Below are positions 52,347 to 60,559 of a DNA stretch of 64,000 nucleotides, piece after piece; within the stretch, counting starts at the first letter, position 1, and every line of letters starts with the position of its first letter. The stretch comes from Pseudomonas sp. PH1b (GTDB taxonomy: Bacteria; Pseudomonadota; Gammaproteobacteria; Pseudomonadales; Pseudomonadaceae), in NCBI RefSeq assembly GCF_000633395.1, contig NZ_AYMU01000011.1, positions 248,001 through 312,000 of the forward strand, read 5' to 3'. Both the position numbers and the translations under genes were made by a program. The notes under the pieces were generated by a model. That model did no database searches and was not told the origin of the DNA. It saw nothing but the letters and a program-made list of their open reading frames with translations.

Positions 52347-54314
52347 TTATGCGGCTTCGGCTTGTCGTTCGGCGGCGCGCCACGGGTCGTTTGCTCGGGC
52401 GAGCGCTGCCATTGGCGGTGGGCTGACGCTGTTGCCGCACATGTGGACCTGTTGGGTCTTGGTGAATGGCTTGCCGTCGGCGCCGTGGCTGATGATGTAG
52501 TCGTCGGGGAAGCCCTGAGCCTTGTACAGCTCGGAGGGTTGCAGCATCCGCAGGCAGATATCGACGATCACATACGGGGTGCCCTTGATCGTGACGGTGA
52601 CCAGGCCCAGGCGGTCCCTGGTGGTAATTGTTGGGGCCGGCTCGTTTGCAGCGCTCACGTTCTCGGCGCCGTAGTAGCTGATCAGGAATGCGGCGACCCG
52701 CAGGGCGCCCTCTTCGTGCTCAGGCGATAGGGTGTACTCGACCAGGCCGTGATGGGTGCCGGCTGCGCTGACAGTGTGCAGCGGTTCGGCGCAATCCTTC
52801 GCGTCACAGTTGCCGCGCAGGTGCAGCAGGTTTGCCGTTACCAGCTGTTGCTGGCTGCCGGTGTTTGTCACCGTGGTCATCGGGTCCTCGATGCTCTTGG
52901 CGGCCGTGGTGTTGAAGCCGCCATTCATCTGGGCCATGAACACCGTTGAGATACCCATGGCGTGTGCGGCACCGGCCGGGCGCTGGTAGTTGCCGCCGCT
53001 GGTGATGGTCGGCAGCGGTTCATTCAGCGCTTTGCCGTCGTCCGAGAACCGGAACTTCACCAGGTGAGCGGCTGCAACTGAATGCCCGCCGCTGACTGTC
53101 ACCGTCCCCAGCGGGGCACCGGCAAATTTGCTGCCGTTGCCCCAGCGTTGAACACCGCCAGGCTTCCCTTCGCCATGCGCAGCAGTGACCATCACCGGAC
53201 TGATCAACGTCAGCTCGCCGCGATTTGCGCAGGTCACAGTCGGTAGCGGGGCGGACGGGTCGTTGATCCGGTCGCTGCCCTGGTGTGTTGCTGGCGCGAT
53301 GATCGGGCTGGCCATGGCGAACGATCCGCCGCGGGGCCAGGACGTCACGGTCCGCAGCGGCTCATGGGCTGACTGCACGCTGTCGCCGGACCAGTTCGCA
53401 ATAGGCACGATGAACGGGTCAGCGGCATCGATGAGATACTTCTTCATGCCCTTGGCTATTCGCCGCTGGGTTGCAGGTGCCAGCGGCTTGGGCCGGTCGA
53501 AGATGCTCTTGCTCGGGATGGTCCAGTCGATGCACTCGGCGGCGGTGCGCCACTTCTTCTGGCCCTTGGCCGGGTTCTTTGCATGGGTTGGCTCGGGCCA
53601 CACGATGGGCTGACCGTCGCAGCGGGCGATCATGAACAGGCGTTCCCGGCTGGTCGGCGCGCCGAAGTCGCACGCCTTGATCACGCGCCACTCGACGGCA
53701 TAGCCAAGGCGTTGCAGCTCGGCGACGAATACGGCCCAGGTCCGCCCGCGTCTGGCTGGATCTGGCACCAGGAACTGCTGGTGGACCGGCACAACCTCGT
53801 CCGGCGCGGCCACACTGCCACCGAGTTTCACTACCCGGCCTGTAGCCTTGTCGCGCTTTGCAACGAGGGGGCCCCACTGCAGGATCTGCTTCACGTTTTC
53901 CAGGCTGATCACCCGTGGCTTCTTCTTGCCGGCCCACTTGAGGCCGATCCACGAAAGGTTGCGGATCTCGCGCTTGCGTGGCTGGCCGCCGGCGGCCTGG
54001 CTGTGGTGTGTGCAGTCCGGTGACATGTGGAACCAGCCAACGGCCTTGCCGCCGCATTCGGTGTCAGGATCGCCGTCGAACACGTCTGTGGTGTAGTGCA
54101 CAGCACCCGGGTGGTTCACGGTGTGCATGCTGATTGCTGCAGGGCTGTGGTTCTTCGCGACGTTTACCGCGCGACCCAGGCCCATTTCCAGCCCGGTGCC
54201 GGCACCGCCGCCCCCGCAAAAAAAGTCGACAACGATCTCATCGTCCTGAGTGCTGAAGCCGAGTCCGTATTGAGTTTTGAAATCGAAGGGGTGTTTCTTC
54301 TGTTTTGCGGACAT
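52347..54314 (-). CDS. DNA (cytosine-5) methyltransferase with internal repeats
   Basis: 655 residues, long for the family. Motif I FFCGGGGAGTG (31-41), motif IV SPDCTHHS with catalytic Cys101, motif VI SLENV (138-141), motif VIII GAPTSRERLFMIA (218-230), motifs IX and X LQPSELYKAQGFPDDY and CGNSVSPP. Between VIII and IX is an insert of about 280 residues with seven copies of a P-x-x-T-[VI]-[TS] unit (at 318, 355, 400, 432, 477, 510, 558). No restriction gene is adjacent, so it is an orphan phage enzyme that may protect phage DNA. Confidence 0.92.
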   Translation of the reverse strand: MSAKQKKHPFDFKTQYGLGFSTQDDEIVVDFFCGGGGAGTGLEMGLGRAVNVAKNHSPAAISMHTVNHPGAVHYTTDVFDGDPDTECGGKAVGWFHMSPDCTHHSQAAGGQPRKREIRNLSWIGLKWAGKKKPRVISLENVKQILQWGPLVAKRDKATGRVVKLGGSVAAPDEVVPVHQQFLVPDPARRGRTWAVFVAELQRLGYAVEWRVIKACDFGAPTSRERLFMIARCDGQPIVWPEPTHAKNPAKGQKKWRTAAECIDWTIPSKSIFDRPKPLAPATQRRIAKGMKKYLIDAADPFIVPIANWSGDSVQSAHEPLRTVTSWPRGGSFAMASPIIAPATHQGSDRINDPSAPLPTVTCANRGELTLISPVMVTAAHGEGKPGGVQRWGNGSKFAGAPLGTVTVSGGHSVAAAHLVKFRFSDDGKALNEPLPTITSGGNYQRPAGAAHAMGISTVFMAQMNGGFNTTAAKSIEDPMTTVTNTGSQQQLVTANLLHLRGNCDAKDCAEPLHTVSAAGTHHGLVEYTLSPEHEEGALRVAAFLISYYGAENVSAANEPAPTITTRDRLGLVTVTIKGTPYVIVDICLRMLQPSELYKAQGFPDDYIISHGADGKPFTKTQQVHMCGNSVSPPPMAALARANDPWRAAERQAEAA

Positions 54315-54398
54315 GCGGAATCCTCGCTGGCTGGCGTAATAGGTCGGATTGATCTATTTCTATGAGAGCCGGAAGGAATCCGGTTCAAGGAGGGCAAG

Positions 54399-54629
54399 AT
54401 GAGTAAGAAACCCACCAACAAACTGATCGCTGAAGTTTCTGGTTTGACTGAAGTGCAAGTTGGTATGCACTTGGCAGAACTGAAGCAACAAGCAAATGGC
54501 GATTGGTTAGCCTATTTCGGTATCGAGATCGAGCAATACCCGGAAGCCTGCAATAAGCTAGAGCCTTCAAAGATTGTTCGAATTCCTGTTGATCTAGCTA
54601 ACAACTGGTACGACCGAGGCAATGGATAG
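54399..54629 (+). CDS. Small plus-strand phage-region protein, 76 residues (moron-like)
   Basis: Begins MSKKPTNKLIAEVSGLTEVQ behind a perfect AAGGAGGGCAAG site; lies against the leftward early genes in a gap with its own upstream space. Soluble, acidic. No family recognised. Confidence 0.7.
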   Translation: MSKKPTNKLIAEVSGLTEVQVGMHLAELKQQANGDWLAYFGIEIEQYPEACNKLEPSKIVRIPVDLANNWYDRGNG

Positions 54630-54656
54630 TCCATTGGATTGAAGATGGAAAAAGCA

Positions 54657-55025
54657 TCACAGCGACTCTTCGCCGGTATCGATCCTGCGCAGTTCGAGCA
54701 CTTCGATCTTCTCGGTGCCGTCGGTGATTACCCAGCAGGGCAGCTCAAGGTTTCGAAAGGTGCCGTGGTAGTTCCGGTACGCGCCAAGCGCGGCCTTGCG
54801 GAAGGAATCGGCCACGACCTTGCCGATCGGCATCGGGTTGCCCCCCCCCAGTAGGCTCAGCTCGAAAACAGATGTGTTGGAGATGCGTTTCCCTGCAGCT
54901 CGGATAGTGCCCGGGGAAAGCTGGAACTCCCGGGCTACCTCGATCACACGCTTGTAGATCAGGGCGTCGTGGATCAGCTGGTCGCGGGCGCCGATACGCA
55001 GGCCCGCGTAGATGACTGCTTGCAT
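54657..55025 (-). CDS. Phage hypothetical protein, 122 residues, with G9 tract
   Basis: Starts MQAVIYAGLRIGARDQLIHD at ATG 55025. Helix-turn-helix-like YKRVIEVAREFQLSPGTIRAAG. A run of nine C on the plus strand (54841-54849) encodes part of LLGGGNPM; slippage here would shift the frame. Confidence 0.7.
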   Translation of the reverse strand: MQAVIYAGLRIGARDQLIHDALIYKRVIEVAREFQLSPGTIRAAGKRISNTSVFELSLLGGGNPMPIGKVVADSFRKAALGAYRNYHGTFRNLELPCWVITDGTEKIEVLELRRIDTGEESL

Positions 55026-55122
55026 AGGTTCCTCCGGGCAGCCGATGGCCATGGCCTGGCTGGCGTGATTCGTTTAAGTGAGATAGGTTTGAACTGCTTA
55101 TACGGCGAAAAGGAGATGCAGG

Positions 55123-55347
55123 ATGTCGAAAAAGGATAGGCCGACCCGTGCAGAGCGACATCGACGAAAACAGCCATTCAAAGAGCTTGCAGAGTTACTT
55201 GAGGCAACCCCTGTCGAGTATCGAGCCAAGCTCTACGATAAGCTTGAGCGCGAGAGAATCGCCGAGTCCCTGGAGAAGTCGGGCAAAAAGCGAAAGGGCG
55301 GCTGGCCATTTTTGCCTGGCAACTTCGAAGGTGGATCGAGGAAATGA
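55123..55347 (+). CDS. Small plus-strand phage-region protein, 74 residues (moron-like)
   Basis: Highly basic and helical (RPTRAERHRRKQPFKELAELL). Ribosome site AAGGAGATGCAGG. No family recognised. Confidence 0.65.
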   Translation: MSKKDRPTRAERHRRKQPFKELAELLEATPVEYRAKLYDKLERERIAESLEKSGKKRKGGWPFLPGNFEGGSRK

Positions 55348-55441
55348 TCCGCCGGTGCGCCTAATCTCTCCACTGGCAGTAGGCGTTGATATGGGGTATT
55401 ACGGGTGACCGGCTTGGGGCCGATTTATATGGAGAGTCAAA

Positions 55442-55648
55442 TTGGAGCAGTACTCGTTTCGCGACATCCACAAAGGAAAAGTTTTCACTATCTACATCAA
55501 TTTCCATGTCGGACATGTAACGGCGCGACTTGTAGTCGACGGCTTTCCACAAATCAAATGTGCAGACCAGTCTTGGCCTGATAAAGGCGCCGCAGTTGCT
55601 GCCGTATGGGAAGATGCGAGAAGTAAGATAGAGGCGCTTCCAGCCTAA
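55442..55648 (+). CDS. Small plus-strand phage-region protein, 68 residues (moron-like)
   Basis: TTG start behind TGGAGAG. Beta strands then a helix (KVFTIYINFHVGHVTARLVV ... AVAAVWEDARSKIEAL). No family recognised. Confidence 0.6.
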   Translation: MEQYSFRDIHKGKVFTIYINFHVGHVTARLVVDGFPQIKCADQSWPDKGAAVAAVWEDARSKIEALPA

Positions 55649-55884
55649 CCGGTCTCATCGCTTCCGAGCCGCAAAGCTTTGCGGTTGTAGGCAAGTTGCA
55701 ATTTCTGCGACACGTTTTCGAGTATCGCGTATTCGTGTCGTGGCGGCGCTAGGAACTGCGCCGATCCTACTGGGCCCAGGCCATGCAGGTGGTGAATCTT
55801 CAGGGGCATTGCCTCGCCCTGTTCCTCGATGCCGGCCCAGGCCATCAGGTCAGCCAGGGCTGGGTATTCCTGACCTGGATCAGC
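55645..55884 (-). pseudogene. Truncated paralogue of the gene at 56676-57158
   Basis: HGLGPVGSAQFLAPPRHEY followed by ENVSQKLQLA lines up with HSLGPDGSASLFEIPRHKI and QNVARKLRQA in the C-terminal half of 56676-57158. The frame is open only to 55884 and the N-terminal half is absent. An internal ATG at 55845 could still give a 66-residue product. Confidence 0.55.
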
Positions 55885-55907
55885 TCAGCTCAGCAAGGTA
55901 TCACTGC

Positions 55908-56447
55908 TTATTCTTCCTTAAAGCAGTAGGTGGGAGGCTGATCTTGGGGAGTGATTATGAACGATGGAAAATCGGTGATTTTTACCGTCTTGTATAGCCT
56001 GAGATCGCTTCCAGTAGGAGGGAGAGTGCTGCGCATTTTCTTCGCCACAATTTCCTCACCCGCTGGATTCGCGGCGCTGAATGAGACAGTTAGGCTAGCA
56101 GGGTCAATATCAATTAACTCACCGTCATCTTCCATGGTTGCCCGCGACTGGTAATTCACGGTCATTGTGTTGGTTGATAATCCCTTAGGGATAAACGTTA
56201 CGCTGACATCAGTACGCGTCAAATTTCCCGTTCTCTCTTTGATGTGCGCGCGAGTTTTTAGGAGCGTTGGCAATATATTTTTGCCGTTTCCTTCAAGCTG
56301 CGTCTCACAGCTAACAACGCTACCGGGCGGGTACGCGGCATTGAGCTTGAGCATCTCTTCCCGCGTTATCGCTTCGACATTCATCGAGCACAACACCGCA
56401 ATACCGATACCCATAGGTAGTAGAAACGTTTTGTAGATGTGATTCAT
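55908..56447 (-). CDS. Secreted hypothetical protein, 179 residues
   Basis: Signal peptide GIGIAVLCSMNVEA, then TREEMLKLNAAYPPGSVVSC. One Cys pair (SCETQ and YCFKEE). AT-rich compared with neighbours. An exported protein inside a phage early block is unusual and suggests a lysogenic-conversion gene. Confidence 0.65.
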   Translation of the reverse strand: MNHIYKTFLLPMGIGIAVLCSMNVEAITREEMLKLNAAYPPGSVVSCETQLEGNGKNILPTLLKTRAHIKERTGNLTRTDVSVTFIPKGLSTNTMTVNYQSRATMEDDGELIDIDPASLTVSFSAANPAGEEIVAKKMRSTLPPTGSDLRLYKTVKITDFPSFIITPQDQPPTYCFKEE

Positions 56448-56675
56448 ATCCCTATCCTTCGATATTGATGTTCTGGTGCTTAAATCCAGAAAAAGGAAAT
56501 ACGCGTCCGTGCCTTTCTGATTCATAACCAGCAGCGTCGGCGATGCAGTTTACCCGGACAGCAACTCTACAGTTCAATAGAGGGTTCAGATTTCGGTTTG
56601 CGCATTACCTTTCCCCTCTCTGCAATGGTCATTTTCAGGGAAAGGTCGCCATCAGGATGCCGCTAGGAGGGAGGG

Positions 56676-57158
56676 TTATTCGTCGCCGTCGTCGGCGTTC
56701 ATCTGCAGCGATTCGGCAAAACCTGCCTGCCGTAATTTGCGCGCCACGTTTTGCGGTACTTCAATTTTGTGGCGCGGAATTTCGAAGAGCGACGCGGAGC
56801 CGTCGGGGCCAAGCGAGTGGGCATATGCGATCAGTCGCCAGATGGCGTCTCGGCCCTTTGATTCGCCGAGGGCGGCGGTGATGGCCGACAACCTGTCGCG
56901 CACCCCCTGGCGGAAGTAGTGGCGGATGATATCGGACGGTCCTTTGATCTTCTGCGGCGCAGGCGGCAGATCTTCGGCCCGGCAATTCAGGACCAGCAGT
57001 TGCACCGCCTCGCCGACTTCCTCGATCTCATGCCAGCGCATCAGCTCATCGAGCATCGCCCGAGTGCCATATGGAGCCGTGTGTCGCAGTTCCTGCTCGC
57101 CCAGCTCTTGCCGCCTCTCGGCAAGTTTGGCTGTTCGTTCTTCCTGAGTCGCAGCCAT
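56676..57158 (-). CDS. Phage hypothetical protein, 160 residues
   Basis: LAERRQELGEQELRHTAPYGTR, GPSDIIRHYFRQGVRDRLSAIT and a C-terminal LGPDGSASLFEIPRHKIE. Charged, soluble. A truncated relative is at 55645-55884. Confidence 0.75.
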   Translation of the reverse strand: MAATQEERTAKLAERRQELGEQELRHTAPYGTRAMLDELMRWHEIEEVGEAVQLLVLNCRAEDLPPAPQKIKGPSDIIRHYFRQGVRDRLSAITAALGESKGRDAIWRLIAYAHSLGPDGSASLFEIPRHKIEVPQNVARKLRQAGFAESLQMNADDGDE

Positions 57159-57239
57159 GGCCTACCTCTTCGATGCCGCTGGCCGGTATCGTCGACCAGG
57201 TTTGACGTTTGCGCTGTTGCGGGCGGTTGCTGAAGCGCC

Positions 57240-57758
57240 TCAAGCTCGCTTCTCCCAGCGCTTCGGGAAGTTGAAGTTGTAGTCGAGTACCAGGCGGTTC
57301 AGCAGGGTGTCAGAGATCCCGACCTTCCTGCATGCAGCGATGCGTGACACTCCAGCGTCCCGCAGGGCAGCCAGGCGCTCGATGAGCTTTAAATCCCGCT
57401 CCCTATCAACGACCTTGCTCTTGAAGGTGAAACCGCCTTCGTGGGAGGCCCTACGCATGGCAGATTCCGACTTCCCTGTGACGGCGATGGCCTGGTCGAT
57501 GGTCATGGTCTTGGCGAGCTCTCGGATCGTGTCGACGTAGGCCTTGCGTTGGGCGAACTGGTCTTCGTAGGTTCGCTTGGGCTGCGGGCGGGTGGCGCGT
57601 TTGCCATGCTGGCCACCCAGGTCCTTGCGTGGCCGGCGAGACTGGAACCTGAAAGACTCCAGCACCTGGACCTTGTTGCCTGCCATGAAGAAGGCAGCCT
57701 TAGCTGCTTCCAGTTCTGCCTGGCGCTCGGAGCAGACCAGGATGAAGTTGTTGCTCAT
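57240..57758 (-). CDS. Phage hypothetical protein with helix-turn-helix pattern
   Basis: 172 residues. TIDQAIAVTGKSESAMRRASHEGGF and GVSRIAACRKVGISDTLLNRLV are both HTH-like. Basic middle region RRPRKDLGGQHGKRATRPQPK. Possible early regulator. Confidence 0.7.
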   Translation of the reverse strand: MSNNFILVCSERQAELEAAKAAFFMAGNKVQVLESFRFQSRRPRKDLGGQHGKRATRPQPKRTYEDQFAQRKAYVDTIRELAKTMTIDQAIAVTGKSESAMRRASHEGGFTFKSKVVDRERDLKLIERLAALRDAGVSRIAACRKVGISDTLLNRLVLDYNFNFPKRWEKRA

Positions 57759-57765
57759 GGTTACC

Positions 57766-58329
57766 TCACTTGATGCGAATCGAGCTTTCGCCGCGCTCCA
57801 GGTGGGCCCAGCTTGGTTCTTCCAGAAGTTCGGCTTCTGCGTCCTCGCCAGCGGCTATTCGCTTGTGCACAGCCTCGTTGTGATCGCGGATTTCCTTGAG
57901 CCGGACGGCGATGGTTTTCTTGTCCGGGGTGATCACGCTCTTCAGCGACACGAACTCATCAGGCACGGCCTTCTCGTCATCGACGATCACCTTCTCTGGC
58001 GAAAGGGCGAGGGTGATGGTGAACAGCGGGCGCTTGATCGACTTGATATCTGCCGCCTCCATGTTCCGGCGCAGGTAGTCGCTGATCTGGCCCACGGTGT
58101 TCTTCTTGATGCGCTTGAGCTCGTTGAGGCGGTCGACTTCTTTGTCGATAGCGTCGATGTCGCCCTCGATGTTCCGGCGCAGCATGACGATGCTGTCGGC
58201 CTTCACTTCGAACTCGCCCTTGATGCCGTCCATGGTGTCTTGGATGGCCTGGCGCAGCCCTTCGTCGTCGGTATCTGCCAGGGCAGCGAGTTCGGCCATT
58301 TGGCCAGTCAGTGCGTAGAGTTCGGTCAT
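57766..58329 (-). CDS. Siphovirus Gp157-like protein
   Basis: 187 residues. MTELYALTGQMAELAALAD, DRLNELKRIKKNTVGQISDYLR and VPDEFVSLKSVITPDKKTIA follow the Gp157 family, which is linked to phage DNA recombination functions. Overlaps the annealing-protein gene by 4 bases. Confidence 0.82.
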   Translation of the reverse strand: MTELYALTGQMAELAALADTDDEGLRQAIQDTMDGIKGEFEVKADSIVMLRRNIEGDIDAIDKEVDRLNELKRIKKNTVGQISDYLRRNMEAADIKSIKRPLFTITLALSPEKVIVDDEKAVPDEFVSLKSVITPDKKTIAVRLKEIRDHNEAVHKRIAAGEDAEAELLEEPSWAHLERGESSIRIK

Positions 58330-59075
58330 GCTGCACCTTCCATAGAGTCTTCAAGGTCCGCTTTGCGGGCCTCCTTGGCGCGGGTGAATTTGAGTTTTTG
58401 GGCTTCGCGCTCTGGGCTTTCCTTGCGCAGCTCCAGCTTTCGCATGGCCGACTTGTAGAGCTGCTGCAGCTCGTTGAGCGACTGCGCGGTACCGATCAGG
58501 TGGAGGGTTTTGGCTAGCCATTCGCGGTACTCAGCGGCGAGGCGCTCCTTCGCTTCGATCTTGTCCTCGGCTCGCTCAATCTCGGCTTCACCCAGGCGCT
58601 CGTTGACGTAGTGAATGTCGTCGTACAGGCCCAGGCGGACGTCGGCGGAGAAGCCAAGCTGGCTTAGGCATTTGCCGATCGCGTCGGTGAGGGACTTTTT
58701 CGGCGCGTCAAAGTCGGTGCTGATGCTGCCGAATTTGTTTTGAGTGATGAAGGGCGTGTGCCCGTAGTGCGTGATCGTCTTGCGTTCACCGTCGCCACCC
58801 AGGTACCACAGGGCGACCTTCAGGGTATGCACCTGGGCGTGTGCCAGCACTGCTCCTTCCTTGTTCAGCAGTGGGCCACCGATGTCGAAGCGCTCCTCGA
58901 TCACTTCATAACCCCAGCCGGTGCCGCAGGGGCCGAACTGCTCTGTGGCGCGCTTGGCCAGGTACTGGGCATTCACCGCGGTACCCGTGAAACCACCAGG
59001 GCCGGTGTACTCCTTGGTGAACTTGGGATCGGTCTTTTCGACCTCTTCCCACAGGGCGAGGTTAGGTACAGGCAT
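58326..59075 (-). CDS. Phage ssDNA-annealing protein, Rad52/Sak-like
   Basis: 249 residues. KFTKEYTGPGGFTGTAVNAQYLAKRATEQFGP near the start, GWGYEVIEERF, then TDFDAPKKSLTDAIGKCLSQLGFSADVRLG are typical of Rad52-like phage recombinases; the C-terminal third is a charged helix. ATG 59075 chosen (MPVPNLALWEEVEK). Works with the Gp157-like protein in phage recombination. Confidence 0.8.
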   Translation of the reverse strand: MPVPNLALWEEVEKTDPKFTKEYTGPGGFTGTAVNAQYLAKRATEQFGPCGTGWGYEVIEERFDIGGPLLNKEGAVLAHAQVHTLKVALWYLGGDGERKTITHYGHTPFITQNKFGSISTDFDAPKKSLTDAIGKCLSQLGFSADVRLGLYDDIHYVNERLGEAEIERAEDKIEAKERLAAEYREWLAKTLHLIGTAQSLNELQQLYKSAMRKLELRKESPEREAQKLKFTRAKEARKADLEDSMEGAA

Positions 59076-59188
59076 GACTATCTCCCGCGCCTTGCTGTGA
59101 ACTGGGCGCAATCGGTTTTCAATGAGATTGAGGTGACTTACAAAGTTCGCTGGTAAGCTTTGGCTTTCTATAAATCGAGGGAACGATC

Positions 59189-59449
59189 ATGGGATACAAA
59201 TCACGGCCACCCGGTTTCCGGATCGAGTTTCCGGAGCCAGAAATGTTCTGGGCCGTTCGAGACAAAGGAAGTCCCAAACAGATCCAGGTCGATCGAATTT
59301 CTGTCATGTCCGACAATGAGTCAGTAAGCGTAATGTATGGCGGGGACGCTGCTAACGTAGCCAAAAATCGAATTCAGCTTCCGCTCGATCCGGACTTTCT
59401 AAGAGATCTTGCAAGTGAGTTTTTGAAACTCGCAGATGATTTAGAGTGA
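59189..59449 (+). CDS. Small plus-strand phage-region protein, 86 residues (moron-like)
   Basis: Begins MGYKSRPPGFRIEFPEPEMF; ends with a helix FLRDLASEFLKLADDLE. AT-richer than its neighbours. No family recognised. Confidence 0.68.
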   Translation: MGYKSRPPGFRIEFPEPEMFWAVRDKGSPKQIQVDRISVMSDNESVSVMYGGDAANVAKNRIQLPLDPDFLRDLASEFLKLADDLE

Positions 59450-59477
59450 TTCACTATCTCTTTTGAAGGGCTGAGGA

Positions 59478-59576
59478 TTATTGGGTGAGGTGATCGGCGA
59501 GGGTGCTGATCAGCATTGCGGCGGTGCAGAGGACGAGGGCAGGGAAGGAGCTACGCCAGTAGAGAAGTGCGATCAC
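59478..59576 (-). CDS. 32-residue membrane peptide
   Basis: GTG start overlapping the previous stop (GTGA). One hydrophobic segment YWRSSFPALVLCTAAMLIST. Fourth in a chain of overlapping small genes; may be coupled to them. Confidence 0.5.
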   Translation of the reverse strand: MIALLYWRSSFPALVLCTAAMLISTLADHLTQ

Positions 59577-59746
59577 GACTCGACCAGCGACAGCAGCCTT
59601 TCGCCCAGGATGATCTTGGCGTTGGCCTGCTCCTTCTTGATGCCGGTTGCCTGGGCCACCTCGGAAAGAGACAGACCTTCGCGACGGAGTTTTGCGCAGC
59701 GGATTGCCAGTTGCTGGCCGCGCTTGTGTGCGCCGGCGCCGCTCAT
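59573..59746 (-). CDS. 57-residue helix-turn-helix protein
   Basis: RREGLSLSEVAQATGIKKEQ fits a small helix-turn-helix. Start overlaps the stop of the gene upstream by 4 bases (ATGA). Confidence 0.6.
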   Translation of the reverse strand: MSGAGAHKRGQQLAIRCAKLRREGLSLSEVAQATGIKKEQANAKIILGERLLSLVES

Positions 59747-59943
59747 TGCCGCTGCTCCAATTGGGCTACGCGATAGCGCAGAACCTGCAGCACCCGGCCG
59801 CGGTAACCGGGCTCCGCGTACTGCTCAACTGGCGGCCCGAAGAAGCCCCGGCGCTCGGCCAGGCTGTACGCATCACGCAGGCTATGAGCGGTGATGTCTT
59901 CCAACTGCTCATCAATGAGCGACTTGACTGGGGAAGTGGTCAT
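59743..59943 (-). CDS. Phage hypothetical protein, 66 residues
   Basis: LIDEQLEDITAHSLRDAYSL and a C-terminal helix VLRYRVAQLEQRQ. Part of an overlapping chain; start overlaps the upstream stop. Confidence 0.6.
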   Translation of the reverse strand: MTTSPVKSLIDEQLEDITAHSLRDAYSLAERRGFFGPPVEQYAEPGYRGRVLQVLRYRVAQLEQRQ

Positions 59944-60140
59944 TCTGCCTCCTTGCGCCGGTGACAGGCGTCCATCAGGCGCTTGCAGTAGTGGGTGAAT
60001 TCGTCGGTGGAGATCGCTCCGTCAGTGAAGAGGCGGGTGATCAGGCCTCGCACCAGGACATCGATGTCGGACTGGCTATTGGGATCGGCAACGCCTTCGA
60101 GGGCTTGGTCGATGAGGATGTGAGGGCTCAAAACCCGCAC
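59940..60140 (-). CDS. Phage hypothetical protein, 66 residues
   Basis: GTG start at 60140 overlaps the upstream gene by 13 bases; a TTG at 60131 would give the 4-base overlap seen elsewhere in the chain. FTDGAISTDEFTHYCKRLMDAC is the core. Confidence 0.6.
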   Translation of the reverse strand: MRVLSPHILIDQALEGVADPNSQSDIDVLVRGLITRLFTDGAISTDEFTHYCKRLMDACHRRKEAE

Positions 60141-60559
60141 TCCTGCTCTAAGCGCGCCTGCTCCTGTTCAAAGGCCACGGCGGCCTCTACGTGAGGCTTC
60201 AAAAGCTCGAGCGCGATATCCTTCAACGCTGACTTCTTGCCCAGCAGGTACATCGCCAGATCCATCAGGAGTCCCGAGCTGCGAAAGCCCATGGCGCCGA
60301 TCACCAGTTGGCCGAAAGCGTCTTGCTGGTCCTCACCATCGATCTGACGCTGGTTCAGGTGGTCCTGCACCGCCCTTGCAAAGTCGGCCTGGGTGACCTC
60401 GCCTCGTTCTGAAGGTTGGTAGCCCCAGGAGATCCGGTAGCCCATCAGCAGGCGCTCTGCGTTTGCCTCAAGCCATTCCGATTCGGCCAGGTCGTCCTCG
60501 CTTACCGGTGGCGGCATGCGGTTGTCGTATTCGAGCTGTGCCTTGCGTAGTGCTGACAT
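60128..60559 (-). CDS. Phage hypothetical protein, 143 residues
   Basis: First gene of the chain. RKAQLEYDNRMPPPVSEDDL, then an acidic helix EWLEANAERLLMGYRISWGYQP. No family recognised. Confidence 0.68.
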   Translation of the reverse strand: MSALRKAQLEYDNRMPPPVSEDDLAESEWLEANAERLLMGYRISWGYQPSERGEVTQADFARAVQDHLNQRQIDGEDQQDAFGQLVIGAMGFRSSGLLMDLAMYLLGKKSALKDIALELLKPHVEAAVAFEQEQARLEQECGF

